Assembly: GCA_039830045.1 (NCBI GenBank)
Contig: CP140044.1
Span: 124,001 to 188,000, forward strand
Direction: 5' to 3'
Source: Buchnera aphidicola (Floraphis choui)
GTDB lineage: Bacteria; Pseudomonadota; Gammaproteobacteria; Enterobacterales; Enterobacteriaceae
DNA: 64,000 nt
Position numbers and translations under genes: made by a program. Below, one piece after another: positions 46,714-56,618 of this stretch. The stretch's first letter is position 1, and the number at the start of each line of letters is the position of its first letter. Under the pieces are notes generated by a model. It did not search any database. It was not told the origin of the DNA and was given only the letters and a program-made list of their open reading frames with translations.

Positions 46714-48252
46714 ATGTTACTGCCTATTTTTATTATGATTCCTTTTTTAGGTGGAATATGTTGTTGGTTCTTTGACCAATATAATGTCAAAATTTCTCAT
46801 TATGTTGCTTTATTCTCAATGAGTATAGTACTTATTCTGTCTATTTCATTGTTATTTTATGATTTAACAGCTTACATTTCAAGTTTACACGCATCTTATT
46901 GGAACATTGAATATGAAATGTCTTGGATGCCGCAATTTGGAATTACATTTCATTTAGCTGCCGATGGATTATCTATTTTAATGTTAGTTTTAACTAGTAT
47001 TTTAGGAATAATATCTATATTTTGTGCATGGGACAAAATTAAAAATAAGATCGGGTTTTTTTATTTAAATTTATTGTGGATTTTAAGTTTTTCTATGGGA
47101 ATATTTCTTTCTGTAGATCTTTTTCTGTTTTTCTTTTTTTGGGAAATAGTAATATTCCCGGCATATTTTTTAATGATATTGTGGGGATACAAAGTTGATG
47201 GTCAAAGTTTATGCTTGAAGAGATATACTGCTGCTAATAAGTTTTTTATGTATTCTCAATGTTCTGGTTTAATTTTATTATTTTCAATATTAATTTTAGT
47301 ATATTCTTGTTATACGTCTACTCATGTTTTAAGTTTTAGTTATGATGTATTACATAATACTGATTTAAATTTTTTTTTAGAAACTTGTATTATGTTAGGT
47401 TTTTTTTTAGCATTTTCTATTAAAGTGCCTATTGTTCCATTTCATGGTTGGTTTTCAGATTTTCATACTTATTCACCTATTTTAGGTTCTTTAGATATTT
47501 CTGGAATTTTGTTAAAAACAGCTATCTATGGTTTATTGCGATTTAATATTGATCTTTTTCCTCGTTCTTCAGCTATTTTTTCAAATTTTTTTATTTTTTT
47601 AGGAGTTGTTACTATATTTTATACTGCATTAGCTGCTTTTTCTCAAAAAGATATTAAGCGTTTAATTGCTTATACATCTATATCTCATACAGGTTTTATA
47701 TTGATTGCCATTTATAGTGCTAATCAAATAGCTTATCAAGGTATAATAATACAAATTTTTTCTTATGCTTTGTCTACTTCTGCTTTATATTACCTTATAG
47801 GTCAATTATTTCAATATACTTATACTCGTGATATGACAAAAATGGGTGGATTGTGGTCCAATATAAATTGGATACCAGGATTTTTTTTATTTTTTTCAGT
47901 AGCAAATTTAGGAATGCCAGGAACTGGAAATTTTGTTGGTGAATTTATGATATTATTAGGCGCATTTGATAGTAATACTTTGTTAATTAGTATTGTTTCC
48001 TTTTCTTTAATTATTTCAGCATTATGTTCTCTAATTATGGTACAAAAAACGTTTTTTGGTCCTATTACTAAACATAATAATGTCGTCGTTGTTAGGAATA
48101 TTTCTTTTAGCGAGATTATTATATTAGTATTATTATTGTTAACGTTAATACTGATTGGACTTTACCCAAGTATAATTTTAAATATATCAGAGCATCCATT
48201 AAATAATATTCGAACTATTTTTTCTAATTTTATTTTAACTACAAGGTTATAA
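46714..48252 (+). CDS. nuoM: NADH-quinone oxidoreductase subunit M
   Basis: Antiporter-like proton-pumping subunit (ND4 type). 512 residues. Conserved strings: FHLAADGLSILMLVLTSILG (about 73-92), FFFFWEIVIFPAYFLMILWG with the key glutamate, IKVPIVPFHGWFSDFHTYSP (about 233-252), and DIKRLIAYTSISHTGFI. Separated from nuoL by 78 bases, one of the wider gaps in the operon. Confidence 0.96.
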   Translation: MLLPIFIMIPFLGGICCWFFDQYNVKISHYVALFSMSIVLILSISLLFYDLTAYISSLHASYWNIEYEMSWMPQFGITFHLAADGLSILMLVLTSILGIISIFCAWDKIKNKIGFFYLNLLWILSFSMGIFLSVDLFLFFFFWEIVIFPAYFLMILWGYKVDGQSLCLKRYTAANKFFMYSQCSGLILLFSILILVYSCYTSTHVLSFSYDVLHNTDLNFFLETCIMLGFFLAFSIKVPIVPFHGWFSDFHTYSPILGSLDISGILLKTAIYGLLRFNIDLFPRSSAIFSNFFIFLGVVTIFYTALAAFSQKDIKRLIAYTSISHTGFILIAIYSANQIAYQGIIIQIFSYALSTSALYYLIGQLFQYTYTRDMTKMGGLWSNINWIPGFFLFFSVANLGMPGTGNFVGEFMILLGAFDSNTLLISIVSFSLIISALCSLIMVQKTFFGPITKHNNVVVVRNISFSEIIILVLLLLTLILIGLYPSIILNISEHPLNNIRTIFSNFILTTRL

Positions 48253-48257
48253 TTTTT

Positions 48258-49751
48258 ATGGTAATAACTATACAACAGTTAATAGCATTTTCTCCATTAT
48301 TAATTTTATTATTAACTGTAATAATTATAATTTTATTTATTTCATATAATCGTAATCATTTTTTTACTTTTTTATGTTCTATTATAGGTTTAACATTATC
48401 TTTATTGTCGCTGCATGTGACTCAAAATAGTATACCAATAGACGTTACTATATTATTTCATATAGATAAATATTCATTATTTTATATTTTTATAATTATT
48501 CTATCGAGTATGATTTCTTGTATATTTTCATATTTATGGTTAAAAAATTGCTTTTATAACTGTGAAGAGTTTTATTTATTATTGTTATGTTCTACAGTTG
48601 GTTGTATTACTTTAGTTATTGCTAATCATATGTCTGCTTTATTTATTGGTATGGAGTTATCATCTTTACCAATTTTAGGATTAATTTCGTATACACATTT
48701 TAAAAAAAATTCTTTAGAAGCAGCTATAAAATATATGATTTTGTCTTGTTCTATATCAGTATTATTTTTATTTGGTATTACTTTAATATATTCCATTACA
48801 GGAAGTCTTACATTTTCTAGCTTAATATATGAGTTAATAATATCTATTTCACAACCAGATTGTATTTTATTATGTGGTTTAGGACTAATTATTGTAGCAT
48901 TTGCTTTTAAATTATCTGTTTTTCCATTTCATATATGGACTCCAGATGTATATAATGGTACTCCTTCAGCAGTGTTGATGTATTTATCTACTGCGGTAAA
49001 AATTGCAGTATTTAGTTTGTTTTTTAAAATTTTTATTTTTTTGACGTTTTTTCATATAAATTTTTTTAATAGTATATTGGAAATTATGTTATGTTTTTCT
49101 ATCTTTTTTGGAAGTTTTATGGCTTTATTTCAAACTAGTATGAAAAGATTTTTGGGATACTCTTCTATTGCTCAGTTTGGATATTTATTTGTATCTTTGT
49201 TGACTTCTAATAATTTTAGTTTTTCTTTAGAAACAGTAGGCATATATTTGGTAAGTTATTTATTATCTAATATTGGTATTTTTGGTTTAATTAGTATTAT
49301 GTCTAATGTAGATTGTAAATTTCAATATGATACTATTGATTTTTATCGCGGTTTGTTTTGGAGAAGTCCAATTCTGTCAGTTATTATGGCGATAATGTTA
49401 TTTTCTTTATCTGGAATTCCAATAACTATTGGTTTCATTAGCAAGTTTTATTTGTTATTTTTGATAGTTAAAGAGCATTTTTGGTTTTTAGGAATTGCTT
49501 TTATAGTAGGATCAATGGTTAGCATATATTCTTATTTAAGAATTATTACTTATTTGTATTCAGAACCGGTATACAACAGTAGCACAAGAAAAATTGTTTT
49601 AGATGAAAATAACAAAAAATGTGTATTTATATTACTTGTAATATCATTATTAATATTAATATTAGGAGTTTTTCCCGACATGATTATACATGTTATTTCT
49701 ATATCTAAGCCTGTTTTATTTAATAATGTTATATATTTTAAAAATTTATAA
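48258..49751 (+). CDS. nuoN: NADH-quinone oxidoreductase subunit N
   Basis: Antiporter-like proton-pumping subunit (ND2 type), last gene of the nuo operon. 497 residues, longer than the E. coli protein as I recall it (about 485). Key strings: GMELSSLPILGLISY (about 130-144) with the glutamate, AFKLSVFPFHIWTPDVYNGTP (around 215-235) with the lysine, and FLGYSSIAQFGYLF. Starts five bases after the nuoM stop. Confidence 0.95.
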   Translation: MVITIQQLIAFSPLLILLLTVIIIILFISYNRNHFFTFLCSIIGLTLSLLSLHVTQNSIPIDVTILFHIDKYSLFYIFIIILSSMISCIFSYLWLKNCFYNCEEFYLLLLCSTVGCITLVIANHMSALFIGMELSSLPILGLISYTHFKKNSLEAAIKYMILSCSISVLFLFGITLIYSITGSLTFSSLIYELIISISQPDCILLCGLGLIIVAFAFKLSVFPFHIWTPDVYNGTPSAVLMYLSTAVKIAVFSLFFKIFIFLTFFHINFFNSILEIMLCFSIFFGSFMALFQTSMKRFLGYSSIAQFGYLFVSLLTSNNFSFSLETVGIYLVSYLLSNIGIFGLISIMSNVDCKFQYDTIDFYRGLFWRSPILSVIMAIMLFSLSGIPITIGFISKFYLLFLIVKEHFWFLGIAFIVGSMVSIYSYLRIITYLYSEPVYNSSTRKIVLDENNKKCVFILLVISLLILILGVFPDMIIHVISISKPVLFNNVIYFKNL

Positions 49752-50129
49752 GTTAATATTCTAAGGTTATAATTTTAATTCGTTTAAAACTATAGATAAT
49801 TTGTTTGTATAACATTAAAGAATACAATAAAATAAATGTTGTTGTATTTCAAAAAATATAATTTAACTATTGATAAGTGGCTACGTGATTATAAAATATA
49901 GTTGATTATACTATAAATTGTATAGATATTATAGCTACTTTAAAGTAATCATGTTTTTAAAACTTTAAATTAAATAGTTTTATATTTATTTTATATTCAT
50001 TTATATAGTTAAATAATGTTATATTAACATCGAAATTAGCTGTATTAAATTTTTTATTATTTGAATGTATGTAAAAATCAGTAACATATAATTTTTTTAA
50101 ATGAATAATAATTTTAGTGGTTCTATAAA
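49752..50129. other. Intergenic region nuoN-folC, no gene seen
   Basis: About 380 A/T-rich bases. No reading frame or decayed gene was recognised. Two weak inverted repeats are visible: AATACAA/TTGTATT near 49821-49847, and AAGTGGCTA/TAGCTACTT near 49875-49944 with one G-T pair. Either could contribute to ending the nuo transcript, but no T run follows. Confidence 0.4.
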
Positions 50130-51380
50130 ATGCACAATAATGTAGTTAAATCTTTTTCTTTTGTTGAGTGGTTAGATTATATAAAAAAATTTGGTTTGAG
50201 TATTCGATGTAGCAACTTTAAAAATGTGATTTATATTGCTAAGAAATTAGGTATATTAAAGTTGGATGCATTTATTTATATGGTAGGAGGAACTAATGGA
50301 AAAGGAACTACATGTGTTGTATTAGAAAATATATTTTTAAAACTTGGTTATCGAGTAGGATTGTATACTTCTCCGCATCTATTTAACTATACTGAACGAG
50401 TTCGTATTAATGGATTTGAATTAGAAGAATATTTACATGTTCTTTCTTTTTCTAATGTTGAAAATGCACGCAATTCATTGCCGTTAACTTATTATGATTT
50501 TATTACTTTATCAGCTTTATACTTATTTAGACATAGTCAGTTAGATATAGTTATTTTAGAAGTTGGTTTAGGAGGTAGATTAGATGCTACTAATGTTATA
50601 AATCCAAATGTTTCAATTGTTACAAATATACAAATGGATCATATAGAAACTTTAGGAAATGATCGAAACTTAATTGGAATTGAAAAAATTGGAATTTTTC
50701 GAAAAAATAAAATTGCAATTATTTCTGAAAAAAATATCCCGAATATTGTAAAACATATTATTTATAAAAATAATATTGATATAAAATTAATAAATCGTGA
50801 TTGGAATTATAAGCGGTTCAAGAACATTTGGGCTTTTATTAGTACAAACTGTTGCTTTTTAAATCTTCCTCTTCCAAAGGTATCGTTAATTAATACTGCT
50901 ACAGCGTTAGCTGCTGTTACTGAATCACAATTTTCTATAAATAAAAAAGTAATTGAATATTGTATTGATAAAGTATCACTTCTTGGACGGTGTCAGATAT
51001 TTTCCGATAATCCTAAAGTAATTTTAGATGTAGCACACAATAATCATGCTACAAAATATTTATCTAAGAAATTAATGAATATGAAGGGATCTGGTAAAAT
51101 ATATGCTATAGTTGGAATATTAAAAGGAAAAAATATTTTAGGTATTGTTACTCCTTTAATTTCAATAGTAGATTTTTGGTATTGCAGTAAATTAAAAACA
51201 AATCGAAGCGTTTTTGCTGAAGAAATTGTGCAATATTTGCCAATTCATTGTTCTAAAGTTGTTATTAGTGTTGAACAAGCTTGGATAGAAATAAGGAGTT
51301 TAGTTACTGTAAAAGACATTATTGTAATATTTGGTTCATTTTTTACAGTAAAAGAAATTTACAAGATTTTAAATGCTTAA
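50130..51380 (+). CDS. folC: Bifunctional folylpolyglutamate synthase / dihydrofolate synthase
   Basis: Adds glutamate to dihydropteroate and to reduced folates. 416 residues, close to E. coli FolC. The P-loop is GGTNGKGTTC (about 52-61); YTSPHLFNYTERVRING, EVGLGGRLDATNV (about 148-160), and LDVAHNNHATKYL follow in the usual order. Next gene is cvpA, as in E. coli but with dedD missing from between. Start is ATG; no strong ribosome site is visible. Confidence 0.94.
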   Translation: MHNNVVKSFSFVEWLDYIKKFGLSIRCSNFKNVIYIAKKLGILKLDAFIYMVGGTNGKGTTCVVLENIFLKLGYRVGLYTSPHLFNYTERVRINGFELEEYLHVLSFSNVENARNSLPLTYYDFITLSALYLFRHSQLDIVILEVGLGGRLDATNVINPNVSIVTNIQMDHIETLGNDRNLIGIEKIGIFRKNKIAIISEKNIPNIVKHIIYKNNIDIKLINRDWNYKRFKNIWAFISTNCCFLNLPLPKVSLINTATALAAVTESQFSINKKVIEYCIDKVSLLGRCQIFSDNPKVILDVAHNNHATKYLSKKLMNMKGSGKIYAIVGILKGKNILGIVTPLISIVDFWYCSKLKTNRSVFAEEIVQYLPIHCSKVVISVEQAWIEIRSLVTVKDIIVIFGSFFTVKEIYKILNA

Positions 51381-51440
51381 ATAAACGTGTTTTAAAAAAC
51401 ATGTTTAAGACTCTGTGTTTAAATAAAAAATAAAAATTTT

Positions 51441-51917
51441 ATGAATACAATAGATTATATTTCAATAATTATAATTATAGTTTCTACTATAATGAGTTTT
51501 TTTCGTGGATTTTTCCAAGAAATTATTTCTATTTTTGTTTGGGTAATAGGAATGTACGTGTATTTTAGATATCATTATTTATTTTCTTTTTTTTCAATTT
51601 ATATTCATAATATAATTATAAAATATATTATCAATTTTATATTATTTTTTATTTTTTTATTATTCATTAAATTTGTATTGAATTATATAATGATAATTTT
51701 TGTGAAACAATTTCACTTATTTATATTTAATCAGGTTTTTGGAATATTATTCGGTTTTATAAGAGGTATACTAATTACTTGTATAATATTGTTTTTTTTA
51801 GAGTTTTCAACTAATTTTACAAATAGTAAAAGTTTTAGAAATTCGATATTAATTCCTTATTACAATTATTTTATAAAAATATTTCTAAGAATTTTTATAA
51901 AAAATATTTTTATGTAA
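51441..51917 (+). CDS. cvpA: CvpA family membrane protein
   Basis: Inner-membrane protein of the CvpA family, 158 residues, four hydrophobic helices. The N-terminal signature MNTIDYISIIIIIVSTIMS followed by FFRGFFQEIISIFVWVIG (about 22-39) and the FGILFGFIRGILIT segment (about 101-114) identify it. In E. coli it is linked to colicin V production and to purF, which is not next to it here. The biochemical role is not established. Confidence 0.86.
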   Translation: MNTIDYISIIIIIVSTIMSFFRGFFQEIISIFVWVIGMYVYFRYHYLFSFFSIYIHNIIIKYIINFILFFIFLLFIKFVLNYIMIIFVKQFHLFIFNQVFGILFGFIRGILITCIILFFLEFSTNFTNSKSFRNSILIPYYNYFIKIFLRIFIKNIFM

Positions 51918-51997
51918 TATTATATGTAATATAGTGTAAATATTTTTAAAAAATAATTGTAATCGTATAAGTAAAATAGAACAATTAAAATTCATTA

Positions 51998-52040
51998 TTT
52001 GAGTACAAGTAAATGACGTTTAAAATTTATTGTACTCAAA
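51998..52040. terminator. Inverted repeat between cvpA and prs
   Basis: TTTGAGTACAA at 51998-52008 is the exact reverse complement of TTGTACTCAAA at 52030-52040, with a 21-base loop. It lies between two convergent genes and could end transcripts in both directions, although the T runs are short. Confidence 0.55.
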
Positions 52041-52070
52041 ACTTTGTATTGTCAAAAATGATAGTAGATA

Positions 52071-53018
52071 TTAATGTTCAAACATAGCAGATATAGATTC
52101 TTCATTGCTAATTCTACGAATAGCTTCTGCTAACATTCCAGCTAATGTTAGAGTCCTAACATTGGAAAGCATTTGAATGGTTGTTGGTAAAGGAATTGTG
52201 TCACATACTATTACTTCATCAATATTTGAATTTTTTAAATTTTTAGCTGCATTTCCTGAAAAAATAGGATGTGTTGCATATGCAAACACTCGCTTTGCTC
52301 CTCTATCTTTTAGTGCTTCGGCTGCTTTACATAATGTTCCACCTGTATCAATCATATCGTCTACTAAAATACAATCGCGATTAGCAACATCTCCGATTAT
52401 ATGCATGACTTGAGATACATTAGTATTAGGTCTTCGTTTATCAATAATCGCCATATCTGTATCGTGCAATAGTTTTGCAATAGCTCTAGCTCTAACTACT
52501 CCTCCAATGTCTGGAGAGACAATTATAGGATTTTTAAGATCTATTTGTAACATATCTTCTAACAGAATTAAGCTTCCAAATACATTATCAACAGGAACAT
52601 CAAAAAATCCTTGAATTTGTTCAGCATGAAGATCTACTGTTAGTACTCGATCTATTCCAATACTAGAAAAAAAATCAGCGATTACTTTTGCAGTAATTGG
52701 AACTCGAGATGATCGAACTCGACGATCTTGTCTAGCGTATCCAAAATAAGGAATGACAGCTGTAATTCGCCCCGCAGATGCTCGTCTTAAAGCGTCTACC
52801 ATTACAATTAGCTCCATAAGATTATCGTTAGTAGGATAACATGTGGATTGAATGATAAATACATCATTTCCACGAACATTTTCGTTAATTTGAACACTAA
52901 TTTCGCCATCACTAAATTTTCCAACTAATGCATTTCCTAATTTCATGTATAATCTGTTGGCAATAGACTTTGCTAAATTTGGAACAGAATTTCCAGAAAA
53001 TAATTTCATATCAGGCAC
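52071..53018 (-). CDS. prs: Ribose-phosphate pyrophosphokinase (PRPP synthetase)
   Basis: Makes PRPP from ribose 5-phosphate and ATP, for purines, pyrimidines, histidine, tryptophan and NAD. 315 residues, as in E. coli, and almost identical over long stretches (NENVRGNDVFIIQSTCYPTND, YFGYARQDRR, DLHAEQIQGFFDVPVDN, VDDMIDTGGTLCKAAEAL). It is one of the best conserved genes in the window. Downstream of lolB-ispE in the E. coli order. Confidence 0.97.
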   Translation of the reverse strand: MPDMKLFSGNSVPNLAKSIANRLYMKLGNALVGKFSDGEISVQINENVRGNDVFIIQSTCYPTNDNLMELIVMVDALRRASAGRITAVIPYFGYARQDRRVRSSRVPITAKVIADFFSSIGIDRVLTVDLHAEQIQGFFDVPVDNVFGSLILLEDMLQIDLKNPIIVSPDIGGVVRARAIAKLLHDTDMAIIDKRRPNTNVSQVMHIIGDVANRDCILVDDMIDTGGTLCKAAEALKDRGAKRVFAYATHPIFSGNAAKNLKNSNIDEVIVCDTIPLPTTIQMLSNVRTLTLAGMLAEAIRRISNEESISAMFEH

Positions 53019-53076
53019 GAGAAAACCTCAGTATGTAAGATATAATCTTGATAATTATAATATTAAAATATAGAGT

Positions 53077-53942
53077 TTAAAATAAATAATATGATTTCAA
53101 TTGTCTATTTAATATTGAAGTATTAGTACTACTTGCAATAAATCCATAAACGTTTTTAGGTAGTATTGAAAGAATTTTATTTGCATCTTGTTTTGAATGA
53201 AATTCAGAAAAAATACAAGATCCTGTTCCTGTTATACGAGAAGGTGCATATTGAGACAACCATGCAATTAAATTATTTATTTTATAAAATTTTTGTTTTA
53301 TAAGCTTTTCACAATCGTTTTTAAATGGATCCTTCAATAATGAATTAATACATTTTTTTGGAGAGTTTCTTATTAATTGTGGATGAGAAAAAATTTGTTT
53401 AGTAGAGATTTTAATTTTTGGATAAGTAATCAAGTACCATCGTTTTTTTGTTGTTATAGGATGTAGTATATTCCCTATACCCTCTGCTATTGATGTTTTT
53501 CCTATTATGAATAAAGGAATATCTGCTCCTAACTCTTTCCCGATGTTTATTAATTGTGAAGGTTTAAATTTTATATTCCATAATTCGTTTAATGTAAGTA
53601 AAATTGTTGCAGCATTAGATGATCCTCCTCCTAATCCTCCTCCTATTGGTATATTTTTTTTTATATAAATGTTAGCTCCCAATTTTGATGAATAATTTTT
53701 TAAGCTTCGTGCTTTTTTTTTAGTAATTTTGCAGCATGAATAATTATATTTTGAGAATGAGGTATATGAGGTATATATGTTAATAAATTTATATTTCCAC
53801 TATTATTTGGAGTTATATGTATTATATCTCCATAATTTAGTAATTGAAATAGTGTTTGAATATTATGATAACCATCAGAACGCATTTCTGTAATATTTAA
53901 AAAAAGATTGATTTTTGCTGGAGAAAACCAAATAGTTTGCAT
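53077..53942 (-). pseudogene. ispE: 4-diphosphocytidyl-2-C-methyl-D-erythritol kinase, frameshifted in an A9 run
   Basis: Kinase of the MEP isoprenoid pathway. The frame is broken once. From ATG 53942 it reads MQTIWFSPAKINLFLNITEM to AAKLLKKKHEA and a stop at 53700-53702. A shifted frame then carries KLGANIYIKKNIPIGGGLGGGSSNAATIL through to the normal end. The shift lies in a run of nine A on the coding strand (53713-53721). With ten A the text becomes LLKKKARSLKNYSSKLGANI and one 288-residue protein results, near the E. coli length of 283. Both halves look well conserved, including the GHMP kinase loop. This could be an early pseudogene, a functional gene rescued by transcriptional slippage, or a sequencing error. 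An in-frame GTG at 53957 is an alternative start. Confidence 0.9.
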
Positions 53943-54083
53943 TACTTTAAAATCCACTTATTAATATATAAAATGATAGAATTCTATTCTTGTACTATTT
54001 TAATTAAATTTGGAAAAAATGGAATAGTTTTATTTTTATAATATAAATATGTAATGCTTCATAGTTTTTTATAAATATATTTC

Positions 54084-54546
54084 TATGTTCTTAGATAAGA
54101 ATATTTTTTAAAAGTATATTTATGTATTTCGTCAGGTAACTTAGTAATCCATTGGTTAAAATAGTTTAATGGTATAATTAAACCGGTTATTTTTAATAAA
54201 GTTATTTCTGGCTTTTTACTAATAGATAGTAACTTTTTGTTATCTATAACTTGAAGGGTATTTTCAATAATAATTTTGAATTATATTTGCCTAATGAGAT
54301 CAATAAATATTATTGAATAGTGTTGGAGGGAAGATTGTTCAAAATAGCTGAAAATTTTAATTCGATTTGACAAAAATAATAAACAACTATTAATTTGAAT
54401 ATTATTTATTTTTTTGAGATCGTGTTGTTGATTATTCCATAAATAATTATTTTTTAATATTTTAGGTATTATAGAACAGGTATTATTTAATAAACTGAGT
54501 GTTATAATAAAAAATTTTTAGATTGTATATGATAAAAAAATAACAT
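54084..54546 (-). pseudogene. lolB: lolB pseudogene (outer-membrane lipoprotein insertion factor remnant)
   Basis: Translated minus strand gives, in one frame over about 140 codons, a collinear match to recalled E. coli LolB: WNNQQHDLKKINNIQI, FSYFEQSSLQHY, ENTLQVIDNKKLL (for PGNVQLVDNKGQR) and GLIIPLNYFNQWITKLPDE at 54128-54184 (for GMPIPLNSLRQWILGLPGD). One in-frame TAA interrupts it at 54281-54283. The only suitable ATG (54544-54546, MLFFYHIQSKNFLL) is in another frame, so a shift near 54505-54520 is needed. The end at 54084 lacks about 40 residues. The lipobox is weak (LNNTCS). It lies upstream of ispE and prs exactly as in E. coli, where lolB-ispE-prs are adjacent. Confidence 0.85.
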
Positions 54547-54700
54547 ATTTTAATTATATTATAATAAATTTTATTTTTTTAAAACATGAGTTATTAATTA
54601 AAAATCAATTTTAAATAATTTATTTTAAGTTTTAAATTTAAAAAAGTATATTATGTATATAATTATTTTGAGACTAATTGAATAAAAGGCATATCAAAAA

Positions 54701-55795
54701 ATGAAAAGTTCTATTCTAAAAAAATTAGAAGCTTTACATAAAAGATATAAAGAAATAGAGCTTATGTTGTCTGATGTTAATATCTCTTCTGATCAAGATG
54801 CATTATGTAAGTTATCTAAGGAATACTTAAAATTATCTGATATTAATCGTTGTTTCGTTAATTGGAAAAAAAATGAAGATAATAAGAATGCAGTTATGAA
54901 TTTATTAAAAGATGTTGAATTTAGTGATATAGCTGAAGAAGAGCTAAAAATACTTCATTCTAAAAAAATTGAATTAGAGCGAAAATTAGAAACATTATTA
55001 TTACCTAACGATCTATTTGATAACAAAAGTTGTTTTATTGAAATTAGAGCGGCAACAGGTGGAGATGAAGCTGCTATATTTGCTGGTAATTTATTTAAAA
55101 TGTATATTAGATATTCAGAAATACGTAATTGGAAAACAGAAATTATAAATATTACTAATAGTGATCAGGGTGGATTTAAAGATATAATAATTCAAGTTAC
55201 TGGAAAAGGAGTATGCGGAAGATTAAAATTTGAATCTGGAGGTCATAGAGTTCAAAGAGTACCAAAAACAGAATCTCAAGGTAGAATTCATACTTCAACA
55301 TGTACAGTAGCAATTATTCCTGTAGTTCCAGAAAAAGAAATAGAAAGCATTAATTTTAATGATTTAAAAATTGATACTTTTAGATCTTCTGGAGCAGGAG
55401 GACAGCATGTAAACACTACAGATTCTGCTATTAGAATTACGCATATCCCAACTGGTCATGTAGTAGAGTGTCAAGACGAACGTTCTCAGCATAAAAATAA
55501 AGCCAAAGCATTATCTGTTTTAGTTTCACGTATTCAGGCGACACAATTATCTCAACGTCGTGAAGAAAATGCTGTTATGCGTCGTGGTCTTTTAGGTAGT
55601 GGAACACGTTCAGATCGAAATAGAACATATAACTTTTCAAAGAATAGGGTAACTGATCATAGAATTAATTTAGTATTATATTCTTTAGATAAAATATTAA
55701 ATGGAAATTTAGATTTATTGATTGAACCGATTATTCAAGAATATCAAGCTAATTATTTGTCTAATTTTTATAAAAGTACTGATAATGAATATTGA
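54701..55795 (+). CDS. prfA: Peptide chain release factor 1
   Basis: Reads UAA and UAG stop codons and triggers peptide release. 364 residues. The catalytic GGQ is in RSSGAGGQHVNTTDSAIR (about 227-244). The codon-reading loop reads RVPKTESQGRIHTS, a P-x-T motif with Lys in the variable middle position. In E. coli hemA precedes prfA; here only non-coding sequence and the lolB remnant do. It overlaps prmC, which methylates the GGQ glutamine. Confidence 0.96.
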   Translation: MKSSILKKLEALHKRYKEIELMLSDVNISSDQDALCKLSKEYLKLSDINRCFVNWKKNEDNKNAVMNLLKDVEFSDIAEEELKILHSKKIELERKLETLLLPNDLFDNKSCFIEIRAATGGDEAAIFAGNLFKMYIRYSEIRNWKTEIINITNSDQGGFKDIIIQVTGKGVCGRLKFESGGHRVQRVPKTESQGRIHTSTCTVAIIPVVPEKEIESINFNDLKIDTFRSSGAGGQHVNTTDSAIRITHIPTGHVVECQDERSQHKNKAKALSVLVSRIQATQLSQRREENAVMRRGLLGSGTRSDRNRTYNFSKNRVTDHRINLVLYSLDKILNGNLDLLIEPIIQEYQANYLSNFYKSTDNEY

Positions 55796-56618
55796 ATCTT
55801 GGTTAAATTTAGCAATTTTACAACTTAATAATTTAGATAATATTAATTCTAGATTAGATGCAGAAGTATTATTAAGCCATATTTTGAATAGAAGTATTAG
55901 TTGGATAATCTGTAATAATTCTTATATTATATCTGATAATGACCTTAAACAATTAAATAATTTAATAAAACGTAGGTTAAATAGTGAACCTATTGCTTAT
56001 TTAATTGGAAAAAAGGAATTTTGGTCCTTATCTTTAATTGTATCACGTTCAACTTTAATACCTCGCCCGGATACTGAAATTTTAGTAGAACAAGCGTTAA
56101 TGAGATTAGAAAATACTAATTTTAAGACAGTATTAGATTTAGGAACAGGTTGTGGCTGCATAGCATTAGCTTTAGCTAGTATGAAATCGAATTGTTACGT
56201 TATAGGAATAGATTGTATACAAGAGTCTATTAATATAGCAAGGAAAAATGCAGAAAATTTACATTTAGACAATATTACGTTTTTTAATAGCTTTTGGTTT
56301 TCTTCTGTTAATCGGAAGTTTGATATTATTGTTAGTAATCCTCCTTATATTAGTTTGAAAGAAATTGATATTTTAGAAAAAGAATTATTATTTGAACCGA
56401 TGATAGCGTTAATTTCTACAAGTAGTGGATTAGGTTCTATTAATTATATTATCAAAAGATCTAAAAAATATTTAAATAATAAAGGTTGGTTATTAATAGA
56501 ACATAGCTGGATGCAAAAGGTACGAGTACAAAAATTATTTAAGAAATATGGTTTTATAAATATAATTACTTATCCAGATTATTCTGGACATGATAGGATT
56601 ACTGTAGGTCAGAAATGA
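55785..56618 (+). CDS. prmC: Release factor glutamine methyltransferase
   Basis: SAM-dependent enzyme that methylates the glutamine of the GGQ motif in RF1 and RF2. I start it at the ATG at 55785 (MNIESWLNLAILQLNN), which fits E. coli and overlaps the end of prfA by 11 bases; longer upstream starts in the same frame read through prfA sequence. 277 residues. SAM motif LDLGTGCGCIALALAS (about 112-127) and the NPPY motif in IVSNPPYIS (about 183-191) are intact. Confidence 0.95.
   Translation: MNIESWLNLAILQLNNLDNINSRLDAEVLLSHILNRSISWIICNNSYIISDNDLKQLNNLIKRRLNSEPIAYLIGKKEFWSLSLIVSRSTLIPRPDTEILVEQALMRLENTNFKTVLDLGTGCGCIALALASMKSNCYVIGIDCIQESINIARKNAENLHLDNITFFNSFWFSSVNRKFDIIVSNPPYISLKEIDILEKELLFEPMIALISTSSGLGSINYIIKRSKKYLNNKGWLLIEHSWMQKVRVQKLFKKYGFINIITYPDYSGHDRITVGQK

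Noticed and set aside
54547..54700. Possible hemA remnant upstream of prfA
   Set aside because: Only about 150 bases are left and no GluTR motif can be read in any frame.
55255..55275. Lysine in the P-x-T codon-reading motif of RF1 (PKT instead of PAT) as a sign of altered stop reading
   Set aside because: The middle residue of this motif varies between bacteria while Pro and Thr are fixed, and both fixed residues are present.
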